DNA from: Piromyces finnis
Taxonomy: Eukaryota > Neocallimastigomycota > Neocallimastigomycetes > Neocallimastigales > Neocallimastigaceae
DNA: 64,000 bases
Assembly (NCBI GenBank): GCA_002104945.1
Contig: MCFH01000025.1
Span: 558,001-622,000, forward strand
Direction: 5' to 3'
In this document: positions 36,639 through 49,913 of the stretch, one piece after another
How the letters are laid out: each line of letters opens with the position of its first letter
Numbering within the stretch: the first letter of the stretch is position 1
Position numbers and translations under genes: made by a program
Notes under the pieces: model-generated
Told to the model about the DNA's origin: nothing
Database searches by the model: none
What the model saw: only the letters and a program-made list of their open reading frames with translations

Positions 36639-37184
36639 CTTTATTTTATTTTATTTTTTTTTTTTTTTAAAAAAAAGTAAAAGAATTAAATTCTAAAAGG
36701 ATAAAAAAAAATTTTTTTTTACCATATTAAAATTACATTACATAAATCTTGTACAACGTAATAATGTACATTTTTAGAATGTATCAAAATTTAAAATCAT
36801 TTGAACCGCCCGGTCAAACTCATTTTTGTAAAAGATTTATATGTACAAAGTAAAATATGATTGGTTGTTTTTTTAAAAAATAAAACTTTTCTTTGTATTT
36901 CCTTTTTCCATTTTCCGTTTTCCATTTTTTTTTTTAGGAAAAGAAACGATAGGGAAAAGAGGATGGAAAAGAGAATAATTAATAAAACAATGAGGATGAT
37001 ACTTTATTACTACTAGTAATAAGATCAATGATGATGAAATTGTTATTTTTTTTTTTTTAAAAAAAAAAAGTGTTAATGAAATGACACGCTTTAATTTTTA
37101 TTTTTTTTTTTTATTTACTTTATTATTTTTCTTGGTATAGAAATAAAGATTGAATTTTTTTTTTTAATACATATAAAAAAGAGT

Positions 37185-37222
<38 letters not shown>

Positions 37223-37581
37223 AAATGTACCTATTGAAACTAATTCTAAATAAATTGGTGTGTGTGTATGTGTGTATGTATGTGTGTAAAGAAGAATGTT
37301 AAAAAAAAAAAATAAAAAAATAGCCATTAATAGAGTTTAATTGAAAAAAAAAAAAGTTATTTAGGTATTGTTTTTAAAAAAACAAGATTCTAAGATTGTA
37401 GTGTGTAGGTGTATACTGTACATACTGTGTGTGTATACAAATAAATTTTTAATAGATAAATAATAAAGAAATATTAATATATATAAGAAAGAAAGAAAGA
37501 AAGAGAAAAAAAAAAAGTATTTATAATTTGTAAAAGATATAATGGATATATATAAAGTGGTTGATTTTTTTTTTTTTTTTT
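36639..37581. other. Intergenic DNA with ZNF706-like promoter
   Basis: AT-rich with long A/T runs (T-run at about 37187-37216) and a TG-rich microsatellite near 37258-37288. One GC-rich inverted element lies at 36800-36818. No gene is seen; the frame at 37115-37327 is low-complexity. Confidence 0.55.
36800..36818. promoter_or_regulatory. GC-rich inverted repeat upstream of the ZNF706-like gene
   Basis: TTTGAACCGCCCGGTCAAA pairs TTTGA..TCAAA around a CCGCCCGG core. It is strikingly GC-rich in a region that is otherwise almost only A and T, and lies 162 bp upstream of the start at 36638. Its position suits a transcription factor site; no factor is assigned. Confidence 0.35.
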
Positions 37582-40500
37582 TTAAAAAAGATTTATCGTT
37601 TTTAATTCTTTTTCATATTGTTTTTGATACGTTTCAATTTCATATAAAAGAGAGGGTGATATTAATTTTTTTGTTTCTTGATTTAATTTATTGTACCAAA
37701 GAATTACAGAGTGAAGCTCTTCTACCTGACCTTGGAATATGTCAAATATTGATTTTACTAATGAAATTTGAACGTATAAAGGAGCTTTTTTAAATAAAAA
37801 GATAAAATTGAAAAAAAAAAAAAATTAGAATATAAAATGAGACATATATAATTAGTAAATGTATAAATTTATTAGTGTAGTGAGAAATATTATTTACTTT
37901 GTTCAGAACAAAGCGCTTGGGAAAAGTTTGATCGCCATGTATCCAGTCCTTCTCTCGATTCTGTAATTTTGGTTAATTTTGATCGTGAAATTTTACCTTT
38001 ATGAAAAAAAAAAAAAAGAAATTTATTATTATAGGAATAAATAAATAAATAAATAAATAAAATTATTTATATATAATAAATATATTATATATATTTATTA
38101 TTAGCTTGAACAATAGCATTAGCAATTGCATTTGTATTACTAATAACAATAACAATAGCAATTGCATTAGCAATTACATTTGTATTTGTATTTGCATTTG
38201 TATTAACAATAGCAATAATAATTGCATTAGCAATTACATTTGCAATTACATTTGCATTAACAATAGCAATACCAATTGCATTTGTATTTGTATTTGCATT
38301 TATATTTGCATTTGTACTTGCATTTGCATTTACACTTGTATTTGTATTGGTATTAGTATTGGTGTTTATTACCTATTAATTCTATAATATATCCAGATAT
38401 TTCAGAATCTAATAATTTCCAAAGGTGAACTTTAATGACATAATTATGACAGTAGGACCATTCAAAACATGAACATATTAGTTCAAATGATTTTAATAAA
38501 TGAATACGAATGATAGACGCTAAAATATCTTTTTGTTTTTGGGAGGAGGAGGAGGCTGGTGGCAAATGAAGTAAATCTACATTCTTGATACATTCAATAA
38601 TATCTTTGTCTTCTAATAAATTTAATAATTTTTGAATAAAGGAGGCTAAATCCGCTGTCATAGCTTCCGGTTGTTTCCATTTCCATTCTTTGATAAATAT
38701 GGCGTATAAATATTTTATAGATACCTATTTTTTTTTTTTTTTTTTTTAAATACATTATTAATGAGGAGGTCATGTATCGTCGTTGTCATCCTTATTTTTT
38801 AAATTAATACTACAAATACCAATATTAGTAATGGATACTTACATGATTGAGATCAATCTTCCTTTCCATACACATATTTAGATAAAGCCAACATATTATA
38901 ACTTCAAAACTTTGGTAGAATAACCTTACCACTATAGTAATAAATTGTATGTATATATATAGGTATATTGTGTTAAAAACATTTATATATTTATTTATAT
39001 ATAGGGATATTTCCAATAGGAAAAACAAAATTTTTTTTTTTAAAGAATTAAAATGATGAAAAAAAGTTTTTTTTTTGGTGTAAAGAAAAAAAAAAAAAAA
39101 AAACTTACCCATTTTAACTTTTCTTTTCAATGTCAACGCTTCATTATTTTGATTACTTTTTGTTGATTTTAATTCGAGATTCATTTCATTGGATAGGGAA
39201 GAAGGGATGGTTGGATCTTTATTTATCAGGGAATGAGGTTCATCACTAAATAATTTATAGGAATCTATTTTATCGGTGGGGGTGGTGGTAGTAGAAGTTA
39301 AAGTATTATTATTTTTTTGATCTTCCAATAATTCTGAATAGTTTAATAGGAATGGCCATGCCTTTGCTATATTTGCAAAAATATGAATCATAATTTCAGA
39401 TCCATGGGAAGATTCTCTTAATAAATCAAAACAAAAGATTCGAGCTCTTTCATAATCCTTTAAATTTTTACATAATAAAATATAGGCTCTGGTGATACAA
39501 CTATTTTTTTTTTTTCCCCATTAGATCATACAAGTATACATTTATTTTTTAATTGTTGAGTTGGGAAGGTGTGTGGTATATATAAAGAGTGGTATATATA
39601 TATATATATATTTTTTTTTTTTAGTCATTTCATCATCCTTTAATAAATTATATATAAATTCGTTTATCTTTTTACCATAGGTAGGGATAATCTTTGGTGG
39701 TATGTTTAATTAAAACAATATCATTTGATAATGTGGAAAGAATGACATCGATGAATTTTTTCTATTTCATAAAAGTAATAATAATAATTATATCATATAT
39801 ATTATTATATTATATACAAAAATTAAATAGATGTTAATGATTTTTATTCTTTAAATTATTTAATTGTATTAATTGTATGATTATTATGATTATGATTTTT
39901 ATGATTATTTTTTTTTTTTATATACTATGATTTGTTATTCCGATGAATTATTTATCCATCTATATTTTATCAATAGGATTTTATTTTATTTTTTTTTTTT
40001 TATTTCATCAAGAAATAAATATTTAATTTTTTTTTTAAATTATAAAGACGACTTACGCCTGCATATTGATAAAGCATCCAAATTAAAAATAAGGCTTGTT
40101 TTTCAGGATAGGGTAAATGAATAGGAAGATAAATAACGAAATCATTATTACCGTAGGATTGATCATACAATGATTCATTTTCTTTATTTTTTTGTTTTTT
40201 TAAAAGGGGTTCGGGTGAATCATTTTTCTCCCACATTTGTGGTACATACATTTGGGGTGGATTACTCATGGTAGAGGAGGAAGAATATTTATGCCAATGT
40301 TGTTTAAGACATTGCATAACTGTATTAACATTTTCTGAAAATTGTTCAAAAACCGGTACTCGATGTTTTAAATCATTAATATCGGTGGATTTATTCAATA
40401 TAATTTCTAATATATTGTTTTTTTCTTTATTTTCTAAAATTGTATCAATATCTGTGAAAAAAAAAAAAATCGTATTTTAATAGATAAATAAAATTTTATT

Positions 40501-43500
40501 GTTCATCAATTGTCGTAATGGATTATAAATTTATAAAAATTATATATGGTAATTTATTGAGAAAGGAAAAAAAAAATTTTTTTTTAAAATAAAAGAAGGA
40601 TTAACCTACATTTTTTATTGGATACTCTTTTTTTAATAGAAATAATGGCCTTTAGTCTTTTTTTATTTGATGGGGACATTGGAGATTCTGGCTTTTTATC
40701 TAGTTTATTTATATAAATTATATAAATTAAATAATCCGTAATTAAATTTAATATGAATATTAAAATAATCATCATTGTCATCATAACACTTTTTTGATGT
40801 CAACTATAATAATAATAATAATAGACAATAACAACAACAACAACAACAACACTTTAATGATGATAATAGTAATAATAATAGTGTGATTTCATTATCATCA
40901 TCACTATTATTGTCATTATTATCATCATTATCATTATCAGGATGAAAAAGAAAAAAGTTGTTTTTTTATTAAAAATAATAAAAGTATATACTATGTATAC
41001 CTTGAGAAGAGGTATCATTGATGGATTGACCACTAGTATTTGCTTCATCAAAATTAATAAACTCACGTTTTGTGGAATTACTTTCAAAAGATTCATCAGC
41101 ATTCATATCTTCTTCTCCTTCGGCAACCTCATATTTTTTTAATGGTTTATGAAGATCAGAATCATCAAAAAGTAAAGTCGTATCATTATCATTATGACTA
41201 ATATCATTTTCAGTAGTAGGGGTATATTTTATAGTTTCATCTTTTTTTTTCTTATAACTTTCTTTTGATAATTCTTGCTTATTACTTTTTTTACTTGAAT
41301 CTTCATATTTTGGTTTCTTTGATTTTGAAAAATGATTACTCTCTATATCATCTTCATCCTCATGATTTACTCGTTTATTCAATTTTGAACCTTGTATAGT
41401 AAATTTATCGTTTTCAAATAATTCATGCGATGGATTTGTTGATTCATACATTGATATGGCAGAGTTACTATTTACATTTTCTTCTTTAATACTAAACTTT
41501 TGATAACGCTAATAACAACAATAAAGAAAGATTCAACGTAAAATTAAATTGATGTGGTGTTGTTATTTTGTGAATAATACAATATTATTAGGATAATCAA
41601 TGATGGTGTTGATATTATTTTATGAGTAATATAATATTATTAGGATAATCAATGGTGGTGTTGTTATTATTTTATGAGTAATAATTATATATATATATAT
41701 AAATTAAAATATTTAAAAGATAAAGATTAAAAATTTAGATAAATAAATTAAAGATGATATAGATGTCTTTTTTTTTTTTTTTATACCAAATAATGAAATA
41801 AAAACATACATGATTATTTTTAATGTCATCAATTTCCACTTGTTGTCTTGTAATGATACCGAATAAGGATAACTTTCAAGGAATAAAATAATTTTTAAAA
41901 TAAGAGATTTATTTATAAAGAATAATAATAACAATAAATAAATAAATAAAAAAACAATGATAAGAAAAATAATAATGTATATTAGTTTTATTCCTTTATC
42001 TATTAAAAGATATAGATATGTATATATGTATGTATATATTTACCTTTTCTTTTTCATGTAATTCTTCTTTATGTTTTAGAATAGATTTATAAGAATTAAT
42101 TTCTTCCTGGTATTGTCTTTTTATTTTATCTAATTTATCATCAAAACTATTTTCAAGTTTTATTTTTTTATCTTTTAATTCGGTGTATTGATTTTCCAGG
42201 TTGTTCATATCTTTGGTTAATGAACGTATTTCTTTTACCTTTTTTTCCAATAAACGTTTAGAAACATTGAGTTGATCCTGTTTTTCATTTAATTCCTTTT
42301 TTAAATTTTCACATCTTTCTTTTTCTAACGTTATGATTTCATCCTTTTCTTGCAATTTTTGATTTTGCGTTTCCAATGATGCTACTTGATTTGATTTTAA
42401 TTGATCCTCTTCACCTATCGTTGTGGTGATTTGAATATCCGTGACCTTTTTTAATTTATCGGTGAGACGAAGATTTTCTTGGAATAATAAATTTTTTTCT
42501 AGTTCCATTTGCATACGCTTTTGTTCTAATTCACTAATCGTATTATTTAATTTCCAGAGTTTAAGTTCCATTTCTTTATTGGTTTGACCTTTATCATCGT
42601 TAGCTACTTTATTTTTGGATTCATTTAATTTTAGTTCATTAATTGATTTTTCTAATTGATTTATTTTTTCATTTAATACTTTATTCTTTTTAAGTTCCTT
42701 CTCATATTCCGTCTTTATTTCCTTATAATTCTTTAATTCCTTTTCATAAATATTAATTTTATCTTTATTAATTCTTTGTTGATTTTTTGCTTGGTCTCTA
42801 TAATTACTAAAATCAATTTTATATTTTTCAATTTCCTTTTGGCTTTATTCGTTTGGTTCCAAAAGTATTGATGTTTAGGATAAATAACAAAAAATTATAA
42901 AATTTAGTAATTTCCAAATAGTAATATATAATATATATATATTTTTAAAAAAAACTATTTCATATTTAAACAATAGTAATGATAATAAACCTTAATTTTA
43001 ATTTACTTTCAAGATTTCTTAAATCATTTACTGATTTTTCAACTTTTTCTTTTAGTTTATTATTCTAAAATAAAATAAAATAAAATAAAATAAAATAAAA
43101 TAAAAAAAGCATTTAAATATTTTAATTATTATTATTATTATTATTATTATTTTAAAAAAAAAGTATTACTTCTTCCATTATTTTTTCATTTGCCTTTGAA
43201 GTTTGTTGGGTATCATTGTTATTTTTTTTCAATTCTAAAACTTCATTTTGATATTTTGTGTTGAGTTCATTTAATTTTATTTTTTCTTCTTCATTTGATT
43301 TTATTATTTCTTGTAATTTTGTTGTTTCTCCCTGAACTTTAGTTAAAAGTTCATTCAATTTTTCTTTTTCTTCTTTATTTGATTTTAAATCTTCTTGTAA
43401 TTTTGTTGTTTCGCCTTGAATTTTCTTTACCGTTTCTTCCAATGAAGTTTTTTCTTTTTTTTTAAATAATAAAATTAAATATAAAATTAAAAAAATATCC

Positions 43501-43767
43501 AATTTTTTTTTTTTTTATTGAAATAATGAAAAGAAACAAGTCCAGCAAATACTTTTATATTTTCTTTTTTAAGTATATGCTAAAATAAAATAAAAAAAAA
43601 AAAGTTTAAAATTTTTGGTTACCTTTTTTAACTTTTTCATAATATTCAAGTAATTTTGTTGAATTTCCTTGTAATGTTTTAATATGTTTCAAAGCATTGA
43701 CCAAATTCTTTTTATTTTTCTGACATTCTTCGCAACTATTTTTTTTCTGAGAATCTATTAAATTTTC

Positions 43768-43800
<33 letters not shown>

Positions 43801-44121
43801 TTATTCAACATATTATTTTTTATACAAATAATATGTATATTTAATATGTAAAGAAAAAATAATAATTTGTAAATTAAAACTTTTAATATCTTCTAAAGGT
43901 TTATTATTAATATTACTAGATACTTTATTGCCATTTAATTCTTCATTACCATTTTCTTTTGCATTTTCGCTAGATTTTTCTACATTTTTTTCTATTGAAT
44001 CTTTAGTATTTCCTTGCTCTTTCTTATCATCTATTAATTTATCTTTGGTATCCATTGTTGGGTTTTTATTTTCAACTTCTTTGTCATTATTACTATCGTG
44101 CTTATCATTGGTTAATGTCAT
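37582..44121 (-). CDS. ICE1-like (little elongation complex subunit 1) coiled-coil protein, 15 exons
   Basis: Exons: 44121-43881, 43766-43623, 43453-43170, 43064-42991, 42842-42044, 41872-41810, 41508-41001, 40699-40610, 40451-40057, 39761-39676, 39500-39109, 38931-38843, 38724-38373, 37996-37898 and 37784-37582 (3819 nt, 1272 aa). All phases agree and only the last exon ends in a stop. The N-terminal half is acidic, then long Lys/Glu/Leu coiled coil with an internal repeat (KVQGETTKLQE). A charged linker follows. The C-terminal third has RAYILLCKNLKDYERARIFC, SEIMIHIFANIAKAWP and KSFELICSCFEWSYCHNYV. These resemble, from memory, the C-terminal domain of animal ICE1, which scaffolds snRNA-gene transcription; ICE1 also has an N-terminal coiled coil. 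The gene model is strong and the family call moderate. Some introns contain minisatellites. Confidence 0.6.
38106..38368. repeat. Degenerate hexanucleotide repeat in an ICE1-like intron
   Basis: Interspersed TTTGTA, TTTGCA and ATTGCA hexamers with AACAAT spacers, within intron 37997-38372. It opens a meaningless plus-strand frame rich in Cys, Ile and Asn. Confidence 0.85.
41540..41690. repeat. Approx. 60-bp tandem repeat in an ICE1-like intron
   Basis: About two and a half imperfect copies of a unit containing ATAATATTATTAGGATAATC and GGTGTTGTTATTATTTTATG, in intron 41509-41809. Confidence 0.75.
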
Positions 44122-44265
44122 TTTTATTTATTTTATATTTGACTTTCAAAACATACTCTTTAACAAACTAAACTATTATCAATATTATTATATTTTTATT
44201 GTTATATATAAAGTGATTGAACTTTTTCAGCATATAACAATTAGAAAAAGAAAAAATAAATAAAT

Positions 44266-44312
<47 letters not shown>

Positions 44313-45045
44313 ATTTCTATATAGAAAATAACTTTTAACTATATCATATTTATTGTAATTTTAAATATATTATTATTCATGAAATTATTGTTATAATATA
44401 TTTTATTAATATTCTTTATTTTTTTTATATAAATAATAATAATAATAAAAAAGAATATAATGTTTTTTTTTTTTTTTTTTTAATATTGTATATATTATAT
44501 TTATTATGTTAATTTGTTAATTATTAGTGAATGCAAATTTCTATTTCTTTTTTATGTTTTGTCTTTTAAAAATAAAAAAAGATAAATAATAAAAATCAAA
44601 ATATTTTCAAAATTACAAATTATTATAATTTTTTTCCACCTATTATATTATTAATTAGTATCTAAAATTTAATTAAATTTATTGGTTTATTCTTTTTTGA
44701 ATTTATTATCATTTCAACCGACAATGCACCGACAACAACAACAACAACAACAACAACAACAGACTTTTAACACACTATTCCTTTTAATTTCAACACTAAT
44801 CATGTCATCATTCTATTAATCCTTTTTTTGTATGTTTCTGTTTTTAATTTTAATAGATAATAATAAATTTTATCTATTATTTATTTTAAAATAAAAATAA
44901 TACATTGATTATAATTATTAATAAATTTATATGGAACATGCCATTACAATTTATTAATAAAATAATGACACTGTAATAAAAATCTATATTACATAAAAGA
45001 AAATAACAATATAATATTATTTATGAAATTATTAAATTATTGCAT
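44122..45045. other. AT-rich intergenic DNA
   Basis: Upstream region of the ICE1-like gene and 3' flank of the membrane-protein gene. It contains an (ATT)n tract at 44265-44310 and a CAA tract at about 44725-44760. No gene is seen. Confidence 0.6.
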
Positions 45046-45714
45046 TTAAAATTCTGGTTCAGCCTTCTTAAAGTATTGAAGAAGGTAAACAGCAGCAACA
45101 CAAATAATAAATATTGAAGCAACCATTGGAACTGAAATGACCTTGGTCCATAAAGCTAAACCGAAGCTATAGTAATATTTAAATTATATCAATAATAAAT
45201 ATTTTATTATTTTTTAAATACAAAATATATAATATATATGTTTAAAAAAAAATACTTACAATAAGTAGGCTATTTTTTTTTTTGAAAAATGTTTTTTTTT
45301 TTTTAAAATATAAAAAGTTAAGAGTTGAATAAATATTTATATTAGTTTTTTTTTTATTTTCCACACAAATTAATAATTAATAATAAATAATACTAACTTA
45401 AACCACGACCAAAGAAACTGTATAAAAAGTGCATTTCACGTTCAATAACATCAATTTGACGGAAACCAATAACAACTAATAAAATAGCGAAAGCGCTAAT
45501 AAAAAAGTTTACATTTTATATTAATATTATTTTTTTTTTTAAAGATTATTGTCATATATGTGTAAAGATATACTTACACATAGTACATGTTAATGACAGC
45601 ATTTGCGAATGAGAAGTATTCACCAATGTTTTTAATAAAGTTCCAAACACCACATACACCAATTAAAACAGCAGTGATGAGGTTAATGATTTGGTAAATT
45701 AATTTCTTTTCCAT
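45046..45714 (-). CDS. COPI-associated / TVP15-like Golgi membrane protein (four exons, one of 10 nt)
   Basis: Exons 45714-45578, 45495-45398, 45269-45260 and 45166-45046 give 121 residues, with phase kept at each junction. There are four hydrophobic segments. The first is in LIYQIINLITAVLIGVCGVW, the second in VVAFAILLVVIGF, the third around LTYLFFGLALW and the last in SVPMVASIFIICVAAVYLL. The motif FLYSFFGRGL before the third segment is the hallmark I associate with the COPI_assoc/TVP15 family. These are small Golgi and endosomal membrane proteins of unclear function. The C-terminus YFKKAEPEF is cytosolic-looking and contains KK. The 10-nt third exon (CCTACTTATT) is flanked by TAG and GTAAGT and is required to keep the frame. 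Confidence 0.8.
45260..45269 (-). other. 10-nt micro-exon
   Basis: CCTACTTATT lies between a consensus acceptor (AATAG) and a consensus donor (GTAAGT). Including it restores phase between the 45398 and 45166 exon edges and supplies the Thr-Tyr-Leu at the start of the third membrane segment. Confidence 0.7.
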
Positions 45715-46675
45715 TTTTATTTATTATCTAAGGTTTATTGATATACACATATATAATAGTTATAAGTTTGATAAGTTAATAATTACTTTTTTATATTCAC
45801 TGTTGTATAATATTTTATAGGTAATATATTCAATTCCCCATTTATTATACTATTTTTCTTCTAACAACTCTTTTATTTATATTTTAAATGGTAAAAAAAA
45901 AAAGACATTTACTTTGAATAATATAATTTATTAATAATATAAAAAAGTATAGTTATTGAATATAATATTTGTTGTATATAACTGATAATGTTGTAAAAAG
46001 AAAACAATCTTTTTGATATACAGAATATAACCTTGTTTTGTGTTTATATAACTTTTTCGAGAGTAAAAGTTTCAAAATGAAAATAAATAAAAAATTCCTT
46101 ACTATTTATATTTTTAATAGGCCACCTATTGGTTGGTGGTAAGAAAGTTTAATGCCTTTCATTATATATAATGAATGTATTGTACAATATAATAACATTA
46201 TATTCAAATATTAATAATATTCGATGGATTGGTGTAAATTAATATATTTTGTGAAAATTGAAATGAATTAGGATACACGATGATGATTGGTGGGGTTTTC
46301 ATTAAATAAATTGTTTTGTATAACGAAAATTCAAAGGAAAAATTTGTGGTAAAAGTCTTTGTTGATATTGCCACAAAAGAAGGCGGCCGTTAAATGAACA
46401 TTTTTTTTTTTACCCAGAGGAAGAATGCATTTATTTTTTAATGAATAGTATTGTAAAGTTGCAGAGATTGAATATTGTTTTTCTTTATAATGATGATATA
46501 AAATAAGTCTTTTTTTTTTTATTTATTCTAGAATATCCTTTATGATGATGATATAAGAATATTCTACATATTTATACAAGAATCATTTAATTATAAAATA
46601 TATTCAATTGTAAATACAATTATTCTATAACATTTAAAGTGTATATAAGTTTCAAAAGACATTAAATAAGATTAT

Positions 46676-46779
46676 CTAATATATAGTTTTGTCAACAAGG
46701 CATCTGTTATTGTATTTATAAGCAGAGCCAGAATATCTTGGCTTATTATTTCTGGTTATAACAGTATTACCATTTAAAA

Positions 46780-46786
<7 letters not shown>
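46676..46786 (-). pseudogene. Isolated coding-like fragment
   Basis: On the minus strand a 36-codon open stretch runs from the AAAT microsatellite to a TAG stop. It encodes a compositionally normal peptide beginning LNGNTVITRNNKPRYSGSAY and containing NNRCLVDK. Such balanced composition is unusual in this AT-rich region. It has no start codon and could be the last exon or a relic of a gene disrupted by the microsatellite. No family is recognised. Confidence 0.3.
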
Positions 46787-46850
<64 letters not shown>

Positions 46851-46853
46851 ATA
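46779..46853. repeat. (AAAT)n microsatellite
   Basis: About 18 perfect tandem tetranucleotide units. Confidence 0.95.
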
Positions 46854-49800
46854 TATGAAATGAATGAATAAAATAGATATTTATGTAATTAACATTCATC
46901 TATTATAAATAATTATTCATCTTTTGATAATGAATGCAAACATGAATGAATAGCGATAATCTATATGACCTATGACAAAATTTAATCCTTTACATAATGA
47001 ATTTTATTTTGTAGGTAATAAGGTTATAGATAATTTTATATTATTTATTTTATCTTTTTTTATATTTCTTTATTATAGTAATAACACACTACTTTCAGCT
47101 ATGATTATTATACAATTCAATGTATATACAATGTATACAATGCATAATGTGCTCTTACGTTTTCATAGTCAATCTTTTCTAATTATAAAGTTTTTTTTTA
47201 ATTAAATCATTTTCCTATAAAATTTAATTAATTATATTTTTAATTAATCTAAAAAAAGAATTTTAATTAATTATAAATCTTTTTAAAAAAATAATACTTT
47301 TCATAATGATGAAGGAATAGATCATAAAAAAAATGTCCTAATTCTTTTATGAAAAAATCCATCTATTAAATATTTTATTTTATTCTTTTTTTACATACAA
47401 ATTCCTATTAAAGTTGGTGTATGGATACTAACAAGTTTTTTTTTTTTTTTACAAAATTTTAATAACAAGAGTTTATTCCAAAAACTAAAAAAAAAAGAAA
47501 TTGGTTAAATTGATAAATGACTCATGATTCACGTACTACTAAAGGAAATATTCTATTCAAATTCAAATCTATAATAATATCAAGAGAACTTTTAAATTAT
47601 TAATAAAAAAAAAAAAGTGTTTTTTTATTATGACATTTAAATATTTATTCTTTTTTTATTATATATTATAATTTCTCTCTAAAATTTAACTGTAAATGGG
47701 TAAGGTTTAAGTAATTCATTTAAATAAACATGTCCATTTTAAATAATCTTTTAAACAACACACAGCTATGACTAATAATAATTATTAATAATTCATTCCT
47801 ACTCGTTTCTATTTTGTAAAGTTTAAATAAAATTTGGAGTATTCTATGCACTTTACTGAAAATGGAAATATTAATTATTTTTAGAATATTACACATTGGG
47901 TAGTCTTCATCAATAAAAAATACATAGACACATAATAATGAATTATTAAAGGATAGAATTAGAATTTTAATATATACTATACTCTTTACTTTAACTATTT
48001 TTTTTTCTTTTTATTAATAAATCTAAAGAATAATTCATTAGATTATGAGGAATTTACATCTTTTAAACAATAGAAGGATAGAAAAAACCTATAGTCGGGC
48101 CATGAACATTTACATCTTTTATTGAAATTGTAAAATGTTAGTATTCATGACATATATTAAATCAGATCCAATACCTTTATTTTTTAAAAATAAATCATCA
48201 AGGTCAAGATTTTATTGGGTTACATTTTTTTTAAAAAAAAAAAATTCCTCATTTTTTAAACAATATATAAATCTTAAATAATATAAAATTTAAATTGAAT
48301 ACATTATTTAATGGAATAAAAACTAAAATAATAATGATAATTAAAATACAAAAAAAAAAACCTTCAACATAATAAAATATCAAATAAAAATATTTTTATA
48401 TTTTCACTTTTTTTCACCTTTACTTCTTCTTTACCTTTTCACTTTATTAATCTTTAGTAATAAAATAAAATAAAATAAAAAAAGTGTCTCATTAAAAGTA
48501 CATTTATAAAATTTATTTTTTTTGTCTCCTTTCAAAAATATCCCCATATATTTTCATACTTTTCAAATTTAATAATAATTAAACTTTATTATTTTCTAAA
48601 CAGTTTTTTGAATAGAAAAGATGTCGATCATTTTTTTACAATATTAAAAACTCTTTATTTTGTATTTTTAACCGTTTTTTTAATTAATACTTTTTAATAT
48701 AAATTGAAATTTGTGTAAAAAATTTTAATATAATTTTAATATAATTTTAAATTGAAATTTAATCAATTTATTTACAATTTTATATTAAATTGTTTCAAAA
48801 TTTTTATTCATTAAGAAATTTTGGGAAATATTTAAAAATGAATCAATTTTTTTTTTTTAAAAAAAAGAAGAAAATGATAATAATAAATTTTATTTATTAT
48901 AAAAAAAGTAATTTATTTTTTTAATGTATAATAATAGTAAATATAAAAAGAATGGAAAGAAAAAATGAAATAATAGTAATAATTAATAGAATATGAATAT
49001 GAATTGGTCAATTATTCATTATTACAAAGTATTAAATTTAGTGTTCATATCTAATTTCATTTAATTACAAAAAGAAAGAAATATTTTTCTTTTTTTTTAA
49101 AAAAAACTCTACAAGGAAAATAAAAAATAATATTTTCCTTGTTATAATAACTTTATCCTATAATATTTTATGGTGTTATTATAGTACCCAAAAAAAATTA
49201 GGTGTGGAATTATGGAGATAATTTATATATATAGAAAACATAAAAAAAAAATGTTTATGATAACATTAAATTAAAATACGCACAAGTCTCAGGATATTTT
49301 TATTTTTATTTTTTTTTGATAATAATTATAAGAGTTTATTGAATAAAATTCTATTTTATAACTTTATGACTAGAAAAAAAAATAATTAAAATTAAAACCT
49401 TAATAAATATATAAAAATGGTATATCAATAATACATATAAAATAACATATAAAATAACTAAGAAGATATAAAATAGATACATTAGGTATACTAGGTATAA
49501 TAGGTAAAAGTATAATAAGTGTAATAGGTATATAATATGGATATACTAATAAATATAGATTATATGGAAAATGTATAAAGTATAAATATGGGTATATAAT
49601 AAAAGTATACAAATTATCTATATCTTGATATATCATTTTATTATATTTATAGTAAAAAATGGTGCATCGAAAATCCCGCCAAAATCACTTTCATTACACA
49701 TATGAGTTTACCACTCAAATACTTGCATATTTGTTAGACTCCTTGGTTATTTTACAATTTATTATTATCTTGTATTTCTTTTAGTATATGGTAGTAGGTC

Positions 49801-49913
49801 AACTTTATTTAATATTTTTTTGAACTTTAAAAATTAATATTTTTTTATGTCGTGTGTATGCATGTTTTATGTTGAATTAAAAATGTAACATTAAAGTCAA
49901 TGACTTTGTTCTA

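Larger units (their letters stand above)
45715..49913. other. Long AT-rich intergenic region
   Basis: About 4.2 kb. It holds an AAAT microsatellite (46779-46853), one isolated coding-like fragment (46676-46786, minus), and a GC-rich spot GGCGGCCG near 46384. Open frames at 46972-47205 and 49400-49636 are Phe/Tyr/Ile-rich without normal composition. I see no complete gene. Confidence 0.5.

Noticed and set aside
49400-49636. 78-codon minus-strand Tyr/Ile/Leu/Pro-rich frame
   Set aside because: Derived from irregular TATA/GGTATA repeats; no recognisable domain and the composition is that of AT-rich noise.
49671-49692. E2F-like site TTTTGGCGGGATTTTC (minus strand)
   Set aside because: A good match to the consensus, but no gene starts nearby on either strand, so no role can be proposed.
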